Shown here: positions 33,176 to 41,611 of the stretch, piece by piece | Numbering within the stretch: the stretch's first letter is position 1 | Layout of the letters: every line of letters starts with the position of its first letter | Assembly (NCBI GenBank): GCA_014860745.1 | Contig: JACZJC010000059.1 | Span: forward strand, 31,197-95,196 | From: Anaerolineales bacterium | Lineage (GTDB): Bacteria; Chloroflexota; Anaerolineae; Anaerolineales; Villigracilaceae | DNA length: 64,000 nucleotides | Direction of reading: 5' to 3' | Notes under the pieces: generated by a model | Databases searched by the model: none | What the model saw: only the letters and a program-made list of their open reading frames with translations | What the model was told of the DNA's origin: nothing | Translations under genes and position numbers: made by a program

Positions 33176-34495
33176 TTAGCGGCGACTGTTCGGGTTGGGG
33201 GATGACTTCGGCGCGAAGATGTCTGCGCTGAGTTTGAAACCGGCCGCCTCAAGCCGCGGCGTGAAGTTGGGGCGTATCCCTGTTGCATTTACCTCGCCCA
33301 ACACCTTCCCCTCCGTGGTCACTCCCGTCTGAACGAACTTGAAGATATCCGTCAGAACGATAATATCCCCTTCCATGCCTGCCACTTCAGTCACTGAAGT
33401 TACTTTGCGCTGACCGTCCTTTAAACGCGTCTGCTGTACGATCAGATCCACCGCAGACGAAATTTGCTGGCGTACCACCTTAAGCGGAAGGTCCATTCCC
33501 GCCATCAACACCAGCGTTTCGATACGGGAGATCGCGTCGCGCGGCGCATTGGCATGGACCGTGGTCAACGAACCGTCGTGGCCGGTGTTCATGGCTTGCA
33601 GCATATCCAGAGCTTCTCCGCTGCGCACCTCCCCCACCACAATTCGGTCGGGCCGCATCCGCAGAGAATTCTTCACCAGGTCGCGAATAGTCACCGCATT
33701 ATGACCGTCTGCATTGGCAGGCTTGGTCTCCATGCGCATCACGTGATCCTGCTGGAGTTGCAATTCAGCCGCATCTTCGATGGTAATGATGCGTTCATTT
33801 TCCGGGATAAACCCCGACATGACATTTAAAAGAGTCGTCTTTCCGGAACCCGTCCCACCGGAAATGACGATATTAAATCGCGCCTTCACACAGGCTTGTA
33901 AAAAGTCAGCCATTTGTCTGGTCAGGGAACCATACTCGACCAAATCCTCCACCTGCAACTTATCCTTACGGAACTTGCGTATGGTGATGGAAGGACCATC
34001 AATTGCGACAGGCCGCACAACCGCATTGACACGTGACCCGTCCGGCAGGCGCGCATCCACAGTTGGGGAATCAAAATCGACCCGCCTCCCCAATGGCAGG
34101 ATGATACGGTCGATTACACGTATGACATGATCGTCATCATCAAAGGCAACATCGGACTTGGTTAATTGTCCGTTCTTTTCGACAAAAATCTTCTTGGGGC
34201 CGTTCACCATGATCTCAGAAACCTCGGGGTCGTCCAACAGGGGTTGGATCGGGCCGTACCCGAGCATGTCATCCAAAACCTGGGCAAAGATATGCTTTTG
34301 GATATCTTCAGGAAGTTTTATTTTTGTCTGTTCAAGGACATGGAGGATGTTCTTTTGGATAAATGCATTGCGCTCCCCGGTTGGGATCCCTTCCATTTCC
34401 AATGCGCGGAGCAGATTATCTGAAAGATATTTTTTCAGCCGCATCAAGTCCTGGCTGGTGAGCCTTTTTGGGGCGGATGGATTCGGTGAAGTCAT
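33176..34495 (-). CDS. cpaF: CpaF/TadA-type secretion ATPase
   Basis: 439 residues. An N-terminal helical domain (LLRALEMEGIPTGERNAF..., GYGPIQPLLDDPEVSEIMVNG) is followed by the hexameric ATPase core with Walker A SGGTGSGKTTLLN (about 212-224), an Asp box IITIEDAAELQL, Walker B RIVVGEVRSGEALDML and a His box TTVHANAPRDA. In Tad/Flp pilus systems this ATPase polymerises pilin together with TadB/TadC. No pilin, TadB, TadC or prepilin peptidase gene is in the window. The gene starts inside the end of the 98-residue gene (four-base overlap). Confidence 0.93.
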   Translation of the reverse strand: MTSPNPSAPKRLTSQDLMRLKKYLSDNLLRALEMEGIPTGERNAFIQKNILHVLEQTKIKLPEDIQKHIFAQVLDDMLGYGPIQPLLDDPEVSEIMVNGPKKIFVEKNGQLTKSDVAFDDDDHVIRVIDRIILPLGRRVDFDSPTVDARLPDGSRVNAVVRPVAIDGPSITIRKFRKDKLQVEDLVEYGSLTRQMADFLQACVKARFNIVISGGTGSGKTTLLNVMSGFIPENERIITIEDAAELQLQQDHVMRMETKPANADGHNAVTIRDLVKNSLRMRPDRIVVGEVRSGEALDMLQAMNTGHDGSLTTVHANAPRDAISRIETLVLMAGMDLPLKVVRQQISSAVDLIVQQTRLKDGQRKVTSVTEVAGMEGDIIVLTDIFKFVQTGVTTEGKVLGEVNATGIRPNFTPRLEAAGFKLSADIFAPKSSPNPNSRR

Positions 34496-34788
34496 CCTTT
34501 TGATACCTCGTTCTCATCCTCTGCAGGCATCACCCAGACGATCTGCGTACGACTAATTGCCATAAATGGAGCGGAGAAAAGAACTTCCTTATCCGAACCT
34601 AAAATACTCGCGTTCGTCACCGCGAGAAATGCCTCCCCCCGTTCCAATTCATTTTTGAACCGTTCCCCCTGGCGCACATGGACAAATCCGCGCATTAGAT
34701 GGGTCGTTGTTTGAATCAGGCAGGCAATCGGCAGTTTCGTGATAACGTCGGTATAGAACTTACCCTTCTCATCGTATTCAATTGTCAT
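34492..34788 (-). CDS. Small protein of unknown function between CpaE and CpaF
   Basis: 98 residues, beta-rich, soluble. Pattern: a strand with LPIACLIQTTTHLMRGFVHVR, then RFKNELERGEAFLAVTNASIL, and FSAPFMAISRTQIVWVMPAEDE. This layout looks like the small DUF6812-type barrel proteins, but I am not certain. It has a GGAGAA Shine-Dalgarno site and overlaps cpaF by four bases, so it is translated together with the ATPase and may be an adaptor for it. Confidence 0.65.
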   Translation of the reverse strand: MTIEYDEKGKFYTDVITKLPIACLIQTTTHLMRGFVHVRQGERFKNELERGEAFLAVTNASILGSDKEVLFSAPFMAISRTQIVWVMPAEDENEVSKG

Positions 34789-34840
34789 AGAATTTCTCCA
34801 TTGTGCCGGCGGGTATTCGATGTCCCTGGCCGGTTTAAAA

Positions 34841-35992
34841 TCAACCCGATCTCACTTTTTGGGCCAGCGCGACCATTTCCTGGGCCGTGTCGTGAAAGAT
34901 TATGGCGGCCGTATCCCTGGGAAATTTCAATGAAAATGGTTGATGATGGCTGTTGGCAAACGCAAAATTCGTGCCTAGGTAGGGCATCGCCATATTGATC
35001 TTGATCGCCAGCATGGTTTCCGCATCGGTTTTGCTGAGGCCTTCCAACCCCACCGCCCGGTTGAGGATTGTGTAGATCGAGTCGGAGTGAACCCCTTTGC
35101 TTTTCAAATATTCCAACAATGTCTTGGTCAAGGATACCGTACTAATGTCTGTGCTGATAATCAATGATACAAGGTCGGCATGTTGAATTAAGGGGAGGGT
35201 GATTTTTGAAAGAGACCGCCCAATGTCGATCAACACATAATCATACGAAGATTTCAATGCGGTGACCACATCCCAGATCCGCCCGACTTTAAGCTGGTTG
35301 CTGCTTTCGGGGTCCGGTGAACCGGCCAGCAGATTAAACCGCCAGATATTCATTTGCGGGAGTTCATGGCGGAAGTACTCGGGAGTGGTCTTCTCCGGCG
35401 GCATATCCGTGACAGTGACGATGTTCTGCGCGCCTTCATAGCCCACAATGGACGCAATCGAACCGATGGGAAGGACCAAATCCAAAACTGCCAGCCGCGC
35501 TTCGGGTTGATTTTGTAAAATATTCAGGGCAAGGTTCGCACAAAGCGAGGAGGTTCCAGTGCCACCTTTTGCACTTAGAAAAATGATCAACAAACCACCC
35601 TGCTTCATGATATCTTCCGTTATCCCAAATAAACGATTAATGGTGTCATTGAGCGTGCTGACCGCCTGCCCGGATTTTGCAATGTATTCGTTAAAGCCCG
35701 CTTCGAGGCAGGATTTGACGCGGGTCTGGCTTTGATCGCCGCTCAATGCGATCAGGGGGATGTTTGCGGTGCGGGCATCCTGCTTCAGCCTTACGGCAAT
35801 CTCCTCCCCTCTTAGATCCGTTATGGCCGGGTCCACAATTATAAGGTCCGGATGGTCGCGCCATGCGAAGATCAAACCCTCCTTGCCGGAGCCGGCCTGA
35901 ATCACATCATAATTCTGTTCGCTCAACTTGCGGGCTATGAAGTTACGGCTGGCTACATCGGAATCAACAACGAGGATTTTTTTATTGGGCAT
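34841..35992 (-). CDS. cpaE: CpaE/TadZ-like protein: receiver plus MinD-type ATPase
   Basis: 383 residues. The N-terminal receiver domain (1-122) keeps acidic residues DSD at 10-12, acceptor Asp54 and a late Lys, so it may still be phosphorylated. The C-terminal domain (about 132-383) is a MinD/ParA ATPase with the deviant Walker A SAKGGTGTSS and the Walker B-like DYVLIDIGRS. TadZ/CpaE proteins localise the Tad secretion apparatus at the cell pole. Here it lies between an OmpR regulator and CpaF, so the flanking kinases may signal to it. Confidence 0.9.
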   Translation of the reverse strand: MPNKKILVVDSDVASRNFIARKLSEQNYDVIQAGSGKEGLIFAWRDHPDLIIVDPAITDLRGEEIAVRLKQDARTANIPLIALSGDQSQTRVKSCLEAGFNEYIAKSGQAVSTLNDTINRLFGITEDIMKQGGLLIIFLSAKGGTGTSSLCANLALNILQNQPEARLAVLDLVLPIGSIASIVGYEGAQNIVTVTDMPPEKTTPEYFRHELPQMNIWRFNLLAGSPDPESSNQLKVGRIWDVVTALKSSYDYVLIDIGRSLSKITLPLIQHADLVSLIISTDISTVSLTKTLLEYLKSKGVHSDSIYTILNRAVGLEGLSKTDAETMLAIKINMAMPYLGTNFAFANSHHQPFSLKFPRDTAAIIFHDTAQEMVALAQKVRSG

Positions 35993-36020
35993 GGCATGAG
36001 TTCCTGCGCGGTTACCCCGC

Positions 36021-36716
36021 TCACGCTTCGGTGGGCGGCATTAGATATCCCAGTCCGGAACGCGTGACAATGTGGCGCGGATTATGCGCATCCTCCTCCA
36101 GTTTCTGGCGAAGACGGGCAATGCTCACCCACAATATTTCCTTGTCGTTCTTATATTCCACGCCCCATACGCTCGTTAACAATTCCTCCGAAGTGAGAAT
36201 CTTGCCAATGTTATGGGCGAATTGAAGCAGCAGGCGGTACTCGGTGGCTGAAAGGGAAATCGCCTCCTCGCCCCGCCAAACCTCCGCGCGGGCAAAATCT
36301 ATCTTCAAATCATCGTGGGTGAAAAAGCGCGCCTGGCCCGGTTCGGCGGGAGGCTGGGCACGGCGTAACACTGCCCGCACACGCGCAAGCAATTCGGTCG
36401 CTGAGAACGGCTTGACCAGGTAATCATCAGCGCCAAGATCCAGCCCTCTCACGCGGTCCTGCTCTTCCCCCCGGGCGGTCAGGATCACAATGGGCACATT
36501 TGAAAATTCGCGCAAACGCTGACAGGTCCCAAAACCGTCCAAACGCGGCATCATCACATCCAACAACACAAGGTCAATTGGCTGCGCTGAAAACACATCC
36601 AAGGCTTGTACGCCGTCTTGCGCTGTAGTCACTTCATAGCCTTCGGTTCGCAGATTGGCTTCCAAAAGACGGAGGTAGCGCGGTTCATCGTCAACGATCA
36701 AAATTCGCTTTGCCAT
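36021..36716 (-). CDS. OmpR-family response regulator
   Basis: 231 residues. Receiver domain with the acidic pair in VDDEP, acceptor Asp53 in VLLDVMMPRLDG, Thr in VILTARG and Lys in YLVKPF. The winged-helix DNA-binding domain (about 130-228) ends in HIVTRSGLGYLMP. It lies 33 bases after the GAF kinase gene and is its likely partner. Confidence 0.93.
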   Translation of the reverse strand: MAKRILIVDDEPRYLRLLEANLRTEGYEVTTAQDGVQALDVFSAQPIDLVLLDVMMPRLDGFGTCQRLREFSNVPIVILTARGEEQDRVRGLDLGADDYLVKPFSATELLARVRAVLRRAQPPAEPGQARFFTHDDLKIDFARAEVWRGEEAISLSATEYRLLLQFAHNIGKILTSEELLTSVWGVEYKNDKEILWVSIARLRQKLEEDAHNPRHIVTRSGLGYLMPPTEA

Positions 36717-36749
36717 AATGATCTCCTTGATGACAGGATAATAAAACCG

Positions 36750-37937
36750 TCAAAGCGTCGGGTCTGTGGGCAACTCGATGTAGAATGTGGTGCCCTCATC
36801 CAACACTGACTCTACCCAAATCTTACCATGATGTGCCATAATAATTTGCTTGCAAATATACAACCCAAGACCTGTACCGGTGACGGTGCGTTCGCCCGGC
36901 ACGCGATAAAACCGCTCGAATAAAAACGGTAGAAAATCCTCTGGAATCCCCTCCCCTTCATCCGCAAAAGAGATGCGCACCCGCTTGCCGAGCGACTTCG
37001 TACCGATGGTCAGCTTCGAGCCGGGCGCATATTTGATCGCATTGCTGAATAAGTTTTCGAAAACTTGCGAGAGGCGCACACTGTCGCCAAGGACCGGCGG
37101 CAGGGAATCCAAACTTAATTGGATGACCAGGTTCGGTTGATGTGTATTGACCCGCGTCGCAACATCGCGAATCAGCGCATCGATTCGAACGGGAGAAAAC
37201 TTGAATTGAAGGGTCTTGCTCTGCAGCCGAGCCGACTCGAGCATATCCTCGATCAACCTCGTCAGGCGGTCGGCTTCCTCATCAATGATATTAAGAAACT
37301 CCCGCTGAGTAGCCTCGTCCCATTTGGTATCCTGCCGCAGCAGGCTGGTGCTGTACCCTTTGATGAAGCCGAGCGGTGTGCGCAGTTCATGCGAAATCGT
37401 GGAAACAAAATCATCCTGCAACCGCATCTGGCGCTGCACCGAATCGAGTTCAGCGCGGGCTTCCTGCAAATCCCTGCGTTCGATGACGGCCGCCGACCAA
37501 AAAGCCTGCAGAGAAGCAATTTGAACATGCAGCTCGGAATATTCCGGCCCCCCAAATCGGATAAATACCAGGGCTCCGCCCGGCCTGGAGACAATATTTA
37601 ACGGTATACCTAATAAATAAGGCTGGGTCACGCGGTCGCTTGTGCGGGGCACCGTCTTTGGTTTCTTCAATATCATTTTTTGAGCAGCCAGCACTTCCAT
37701 GGCCACACGCTCGCCCCATGCGGCATCCGCCTCTGCAGTTTTGCCGCGTCCCATGGCACGCGCATAGGCGATTTCCAAACTTTTCGTTTGCGGCTCTTCA
37801 AGGTAAATCGCCACATTATCAAAAACGAAAGAACCGCGCAAGGATACAAATAAAGCATCCAGCGCAGTCCTCCAATCCTGCTTCTGTTGAACTTCCTTGA
37901 AGACGTGGTGCAAAAGGGAAAGCGTCGAATTATCCAT
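36750..37937 (-). CDS. Soluble GAF-type sensor histidine kinase
   Basis: About 395 residues. Residues 1-160 form a GAF-like sensory domain (FVFDNVAIYLEEPQTKSLE..., GIPLNIVSRPGGALVFIRFG). A coiled coil leads to the HisKA domain with the acceptor histidine in STISHELRTPLGFIKGY, and the HATPase has N (FSNAIKYAPG), G1 (DEGEGIP) and G2 (TGTGLGLYI) boxes. There is no membrane helix, so it should sense a cytoplasmic signal. ATG 37937 starts two bases after the stop of the other kinase. It very likely phosphorylates the OmpR regulator encoded next. Confidence 0.92.
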   Translation of the reverse strand: MDNSTLSLLHHVFKEVQQKQDWRTALDALFVSLRGSFVFDNVAIYLEEPQTKSLEIAYARAMGRGKTAEADAAWGERVAMEVLAAQKMILKKPKTVPRTSDRVTQPYLLGIPLNIVSRPGGALVFIRFGGPEYSELHVQIASLQAFWSAAVIERRDLQEARAELDSVQRQMRLQDDFVSTISHELRTPLGFIKGYSTSLLRQDTKWDEATQREFLNIIDEEADRLTRLIEDMLESARLQSKTLQFKFSPVRIDALIRDVATRVNTHQPNLVIQLSLDSLPPVLGDSVRLSQVFENLFSNAIKYAPGSKLTIGTKSLGKRVRISFADEGEGIPEDFLPFLFERFYRVPGERTVTGTGLGLYICKQIIMAHHGKIWVESVLDEGTTFYIELPTDPTL

Positions 37938-37939
37938 GC

Positions 37940-38962
37940 TCAATCCCGCACTGCCAGCAACGGGAATTTGAAAGTGGTGCCTTTGCCCTCCACAGATTGT
38001 ACGTCCAGCAGCGAGCCATGAGCCTCGATGATCTGGCGCACCAGCGAAAGACCAAGCCCCGTGCCTCCATAATGCCGCGTGGATGAGCCGTCCAATTGAT
38101 GGAAAGGCTCGAATATTTCCTTCATGCGGCTCTGCGGAATGCCGATGCCGGTATCGGTGATCGAAACCTGGACAAGATTATTGCCTTCCTCTTTCAGGTC
38201 GATGATCACGCTTCCACCCGACGGGGTAAACTTGATTCCGTTATCGAGAAGTTGGTTTATCACCCAGCCAACTTTTTCAGAGTCCGCCTGCACGGGTGGA
38301 ATATTCTCCGATACTGCCGCAAGTACACGCACTCCGCGTTCCTCTGCCTTGGTCAAAGCGGATTTAGCGGCAAGCGAAATGATGCGGCGGATATCCACTC
38401 TTTCAAGTTTCATACTCATCTCGCCCCGGGAAGCAAGGGAGAACATAATCAGGTCTTCGATCATGCCTTCCAGCCGCGCGCCTGCCTTCTGGCTGACTTG
38501 TAAAGCATGGCGTTGTTCACCTGACAGCTTGCCGAGAGATTCCGTTACAAGAAGTTCAAGGTATCCTTTAATATGTGTGAGCGGCGTCCGCAATTCGTGG
38601 GAAATATTCGCCACGAAATTCGCCTTCATTTGACTCAATTCCGAGAGTCTGTTAAGCGCCTCATTTAAATCTGCCGTGCGGTCTTTTACCCGCTGCTCCA
38701 GGTTGCGATTGGCGGCTTGCAGCGCGGCGCGCAATTGGATGATCTGCTCCGTTACCACCTGGTCCAACGAGCCGCGGTCTAGCATGCCCAGGTCCATCAA
38801 GGCCTGGCCAAGCAGGCAATGATTCCCCTTGGAGGCTTGTTCGATCTGGTACGTCAACGCTTTCTGCAGGTCGTCATCGCTTATCAATCCCTTTTGGACG
38901 ATATATTCGCCCAAGCGGGGAATCAGCATTTCAGGGGATAGTTTCGGAAGGCTTTGTGGCAT
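37940..38962 (-). CDS. Soluble sensor histidine kinase with an N-terminal MshEN-like domain
   Basis: 340 residues. Residues 13-78 contain two copies of the pattern found in the N-terminal domain of type II secretion/MshE ATPases: RLGEYIVQKGLISDDDLQ followed by KALTYQ, and LGQALMDLGMLDRGSLDQ followed by VVTEQ. In MshE these motifs (RLGxx-V-xxG-L-xxxxxLxxxLxxQ) bind c-di-GMP. A coiled coil leads to HisKA (NISHELRTPLTHIKGY) and an intact HATPase (NQLLDNGIKFTPSG, DTGIGIP, GGTGLGLSL). It is probably a c-di-GMP-responsive kinase acting with the CpaE/CpaF genes downstream. It is the first gene of the minus-strand cluster. Confidence 0.85.
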   Translation of the reverse strand: MPQSLPKLSPEMLIPRLGEYIVQKGLISDDDLQKALTYQIEQASKGNHCLLGQALMDLGMLDRGSLDQVVTEQIIQLRAALQAANRNLEQRVKDRTADLNEALNRLSELSQMKANFVANISHELRTPLTHIKGYLELLVTESLGKLSGEQRHALQVSQKAGARLEGMIEDLIMFSLASRGEMSMKLERVDIRRIISLAAKSALTKAEERGVRVLAAVSENIPPVQADSEKVGWVINQLLDNGIKFTPSGGSVIIDLKEEGNNLVQVSITDTGIGIPQSRMKEIFEPFHQLDGSSTRHYGGTGLGLSLVRQIIEAHGSLLDVQSVEGKGTTFKFPLLAVRD

Positions 38963-38983
38963 GGTTAATTACCTACTTAAAAG

Positions 38984-40564
38984 TTATTGCAAAACCCATT
39001 CTCCATTTATCATCACCGCATCCGGGCTTAAAGTCAACAGGTCGTTGGTGGTAATTTTGAAGGGATCTTGCTCCAACACGATAAGATCGGCCAGATAATT
39101 CTCAGCAAGTTTGCCAAGGCGATTCTCTGCATTGGCGGCGTATGCAGCGCCCAAGGTGTAGGCGGATAATGCTTCAGCCAGGGTTAATTTCTGTTCGGGG
39201 TACCAACCTTCAGCGGAGGGAGAGCCGTCTGCCCTTTGTCGCGTGACTGCTGCGTGCAATCCTGAAAATGGATTCGGCGATTCGACGGGCGCATCCGATC
39301 CAAAAGCGAGTGCAGCACCGAAGTTAAGTTGAGTCCGCCAGGCGTAGGAAAGTTTGGAGCGGTCTCCCCAAAAACGGTCTGCGGCAAACATATCGGAGGT
39401 GGCGTGGAGAGGCTGCATGGAGGCGATGACGTTGAGCTTTGCAAGGCGCGGCGCATCGTCGGGATGAATAACCTGCACATGTTCAATGCGGTGACGCAAA
39501 TGCGGCAATCCTTTATCGGTTTCGTATTTGCGAAGCTGCTCGTAGGCGTTGAGGACTTCGTGATTGGCGCGGTCACCAATGGCGTGGACGGTCATGCTCA
39601 GGCCGACATCGGCGGCTTTGCGGCAATGTTCAAAAAGTTCCTCGCCATCCATGTTGAGAATGCCCTTGTTGTCCGGTTCATTTTCATACGGCTGGAACAT
39701 GGCGGCGGTGTGCGGACCCAGCGCGCCATCCATGAAGGCTTTGACAGACCCGATCCACAGCCACTCATCCCCAAAGCCTGTACGCAAGCCAAGTTCGTTG
39801 GCATGGTCCACACTTTCAACGGGAATGTTTTTACTCACTCGTAATTTTAGTTTATTGCTGGCGCGCAATGATTGCAATGCCATAAAAGAATTACGGCGGT
39901 CGAAATCATGGACGCCGGTGATGCCCATCTTCCATAAAATGGGTTGGGCTTTTTGAATAGCCTGTTCGATTTCGTTAATGCTCGGTTCGGGAATGATGTG
40001 CGACACGAGGCTCATGGCGGCCTCAAGCAAAATACCTGTTGCCCCCCCTTTGGCATCGCGTTGAATTGCGCCGTCTTTTGGGTTGGGGGTTTCGTTTGTG
40101 ATGCCCGCCAGATTCAATGCGGATGTATTTGCCCACGCGGCATGCAGGGATTTTGCGGTGAGGTAAACAGGGTTTTGAGGTGAAACCGAATCCAGTTCCT
40201 GAGCTGTGGGAAAGACTCCATCCCATTCATTTTGTGTCCACCCGTGTCCCAGCACCCAATCTCCGGGCTTGGTGATCTTCACCCGCTCCGCTACGCGCCG
40301 CAGGCACTCATCTTTTGTTTTTGTTTCGCAATCCACTTTGGCAAGGCCAAGTGAATAGTATTGAAGATGGATGTGCGCATCCGTAAGCCCAGGCAAAATG
40401 GTCTTGCCTTGCATATCCTGCTTTTCCAATTTGCCATGCATGAGGTTTTCCAATTTATCCCTATCCCCCACAGCAATGATCCGTCCGCCTGCGATCAAAA
40501 TCGCGGAGGCAGTGGGATTTTTTGAATCAAGCGTGTGAATGTTTGCGTTATAAAGGAGTTTCAT
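38984..40564 (-). CDS. YtcJ-type metal-dependent amidohydrolase
   Basis: 526 residues of the Amidohydro_3 family. The N-terminal beta sandwich ends in GKTILPGLTDAHIHLQ, giving the two metal-binding histidines. Further landmarks are TVHAIGDRANHEVLNAYE, RHRIEHVQVIHPDD and the catalytic aspartate in FGSDAPVESPNPF. Members hydrolyse amides, formamides or similar bonds; the substrate is not predictable. There is no signal peptide. It ends 21 bases upstream of the kinase cluster and starts after a palindromic repeat. Confidence 0.9.
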   Translation of the reverse strand: MKLLYNANIHTLDSKNPTASAILIAGGRIIAVGDRDKLENLMHGKLEKQDMQGKTILPGLTDAHIHLQYYSLGLAKVDCETKTKDECLRRVAERVKITKPGDWVLGHGWTQNEWDGVFPTAQELDSVSPQNPVYLTAKSLHAAWANTSALNLAGITNETPNPKDGAIQRDAKGGATGILLEAAMSLVSHIIPEPSINEIEQAIQKAQPILWKMGITGVHDFDRRNSFMALQSLRASNKLKLRVSKNIPVESVDHANELGLRTGFGDEWLWIGSVKAFMDGALGPHTAAMFQPYENEPDNKGILNMDGEELFEHCRKAADVGLSMTVHAIGDRANHEVLNAYEQLRKYETDKGLPHLRHRIEHVQVIHPDDAPRLAKLNVIASMQPLHATSDMFAADRFWGDRSKLSYAWRTQLNFGAALAFGSDAPVESPNPFSGLHAAVTRQRADGSPSAEGWYPEQKLTLAEALSAYTLGAAYAANAENRLGKLAENYLADLIVLEQDPFKITTNDLLTLSPDAVMINGEWVLQ

Positions 40565-40581
40565 TGTTTTCGCTAATTTTT

Positions 40582-40627
40582 TTAATCCGCACCAATCTTT
40601 TTATTCACGAAGATGAACGCGGATTAA
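40582..40627. repeat. Imperfect palindromic repeat (AATCCGC type)
   Basis: TTAATCCGC (40582-40590) and GCGGATTAA (40619-40627) are perfect inverted arms around a 28-base spacer. This is related in sequence to the CACGGATT element near 12.2 kb. It occupies the gap between the amidohydrolase and parB. Confidence 0.55.
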
Positions 40628-40636
40628 CGGATTCTT

Positions 40637-41506
40637 TTACGTCAATTTATCCAGCAAGGCGTCAAGTTCTTCATTCGAATAATAATAAATGGTGACTGTG
40701 CCGCCTTTTTTTCCGTGCTTCAAAGCGACTTTGGTGCCAAGGCTGTTCTGCAGGCGTTTTTCCACATCGCTCACGTCCGCACTGCGAATTGGTTTTCTCG
40801 CCTTGATCAGTTTCTGCCCCGCAAGTTTTCTCACGAGCTCCTCTGCCTGACGAACGCTCAAGGAGAGATTCAACAAGGTCTGCAAAGCCGAGGCTTGTGC
40901 CTTTTGCGTGGAAAGCATCAACAGCGCGCGCGCATGACCTTCCGTGATCCTGCCATCCACCAGCGCCTGTTTGACAACATCCGGCAGACCGAGCAAGCGC
41001 AGAGTATTCGTCACCGCTACGCGGCTTTTGCCAACACGCTTCGCAACAGATTCATGCGAAAGCCCAAAATCCTCGACCAGTTGACGATAAGCTTCGGCTT
41101 CTTCCATCGCGTTCAAATCCGCACGCTGGACATTTTCGATCAACGCGATTTCAAGAAATTCCTGGTTTTTGGCATGACGCGCTATCACAGGGACCGTCTT
41201 CAAGCCCGCTTTTTGTGAAGCCTGCCAGCGTCTCTCCCCGGCAATCAAAATATAGGTCCCGTCACCGTTCGGCGAAACGATCAGCGGCTGAATGACCCCG
41301 TGCTCCCGAATGGATGCCGCCAATTCAGCTAATTCATCCTCCTTGAATTTCAGGCGCGGCTGGCGCGGATTGCGCTGGATCGATTCCACAGCCACCTGCT
41401 GCACACCCGCACCACCACTGCTCACAAAACCTGAAGCAGAACCAGTTGATTTTCCACCAGGGATTAATGCATCCAATCCTTTTCCAAGACCTTTTCGTTG
41501 AGCCAT
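40637..41506 (-). CDS. parB: Chromosome-partitioning protein ParB
   Basis: 289 residues. It begins with the family's KGLGKGLDALIP. The N-terminal CTPase/nuclease-fold domain (about 35-125) includes RNPRQPR, GVIQPLIV, the CTP-binding GERRW box and ENVQRADLN. A central helix-turn-helix (about 150-190) recognises parS, and a C-terminal dimer domain (about 245-289) follows. ParB loads on parS sites near the origin and works with ParA in segregation. It is separated from parA by a palindromic repeat. No clear parS site was seen in the window. Confidence 0.95.
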   Translation of the reverse strand: MAQRKGLGKGLDALIPGGKSTGSASGFVSSGGAGVQQVAVESIQRNPRQPRLKFKEDELAELAASIREHGVIQPLIVSPNGDGTYILIAGERRWQASQKAGLKTVPVIARHAKNQEFLEIALIENVQRADLNAMEEAEAYRQLVEDFGLSHESVAKRVGKSRVAVTNTLRLLGLPDVVKQALVDGRITEGHARALLMLSTQKAQASALQTLLNLSLSVRQAEELVRKLAGQKLIKARKPIRSADVSDVEKRLQNSLGTKVALKHGKKGGTVTIYYYSNEELDALLDKLT

Positions 41507-41534
41507 ACCTGCTCCTTATTTCAATCATTCTTTA

Positions 41535-41603
41535 CCACGGAGATCACAGAGTTCACTGAGAAAAACTATAAAAAAATCTCCGTACTCTTTGTATTCTCTG
41601 CGG
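41535..41603. repeat. Imperfect palindromic repeat (CACGGAGA/TCTCCGT type)
   Basis: The left arm CCACGGAGATCACAGAG (41535-41551) continues with TTCACTGAGA; the right arm TCTCCGTACTCTTTG (41577-41591) continues with TATTCTCTGCGG. The two arms are complementary with several mismatches. This is a third type of dispersed palindrome in the window and fills the parA-parB gap. Confidence 0.6.
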
Positions 41604-41611
41604 CAAAAGAT

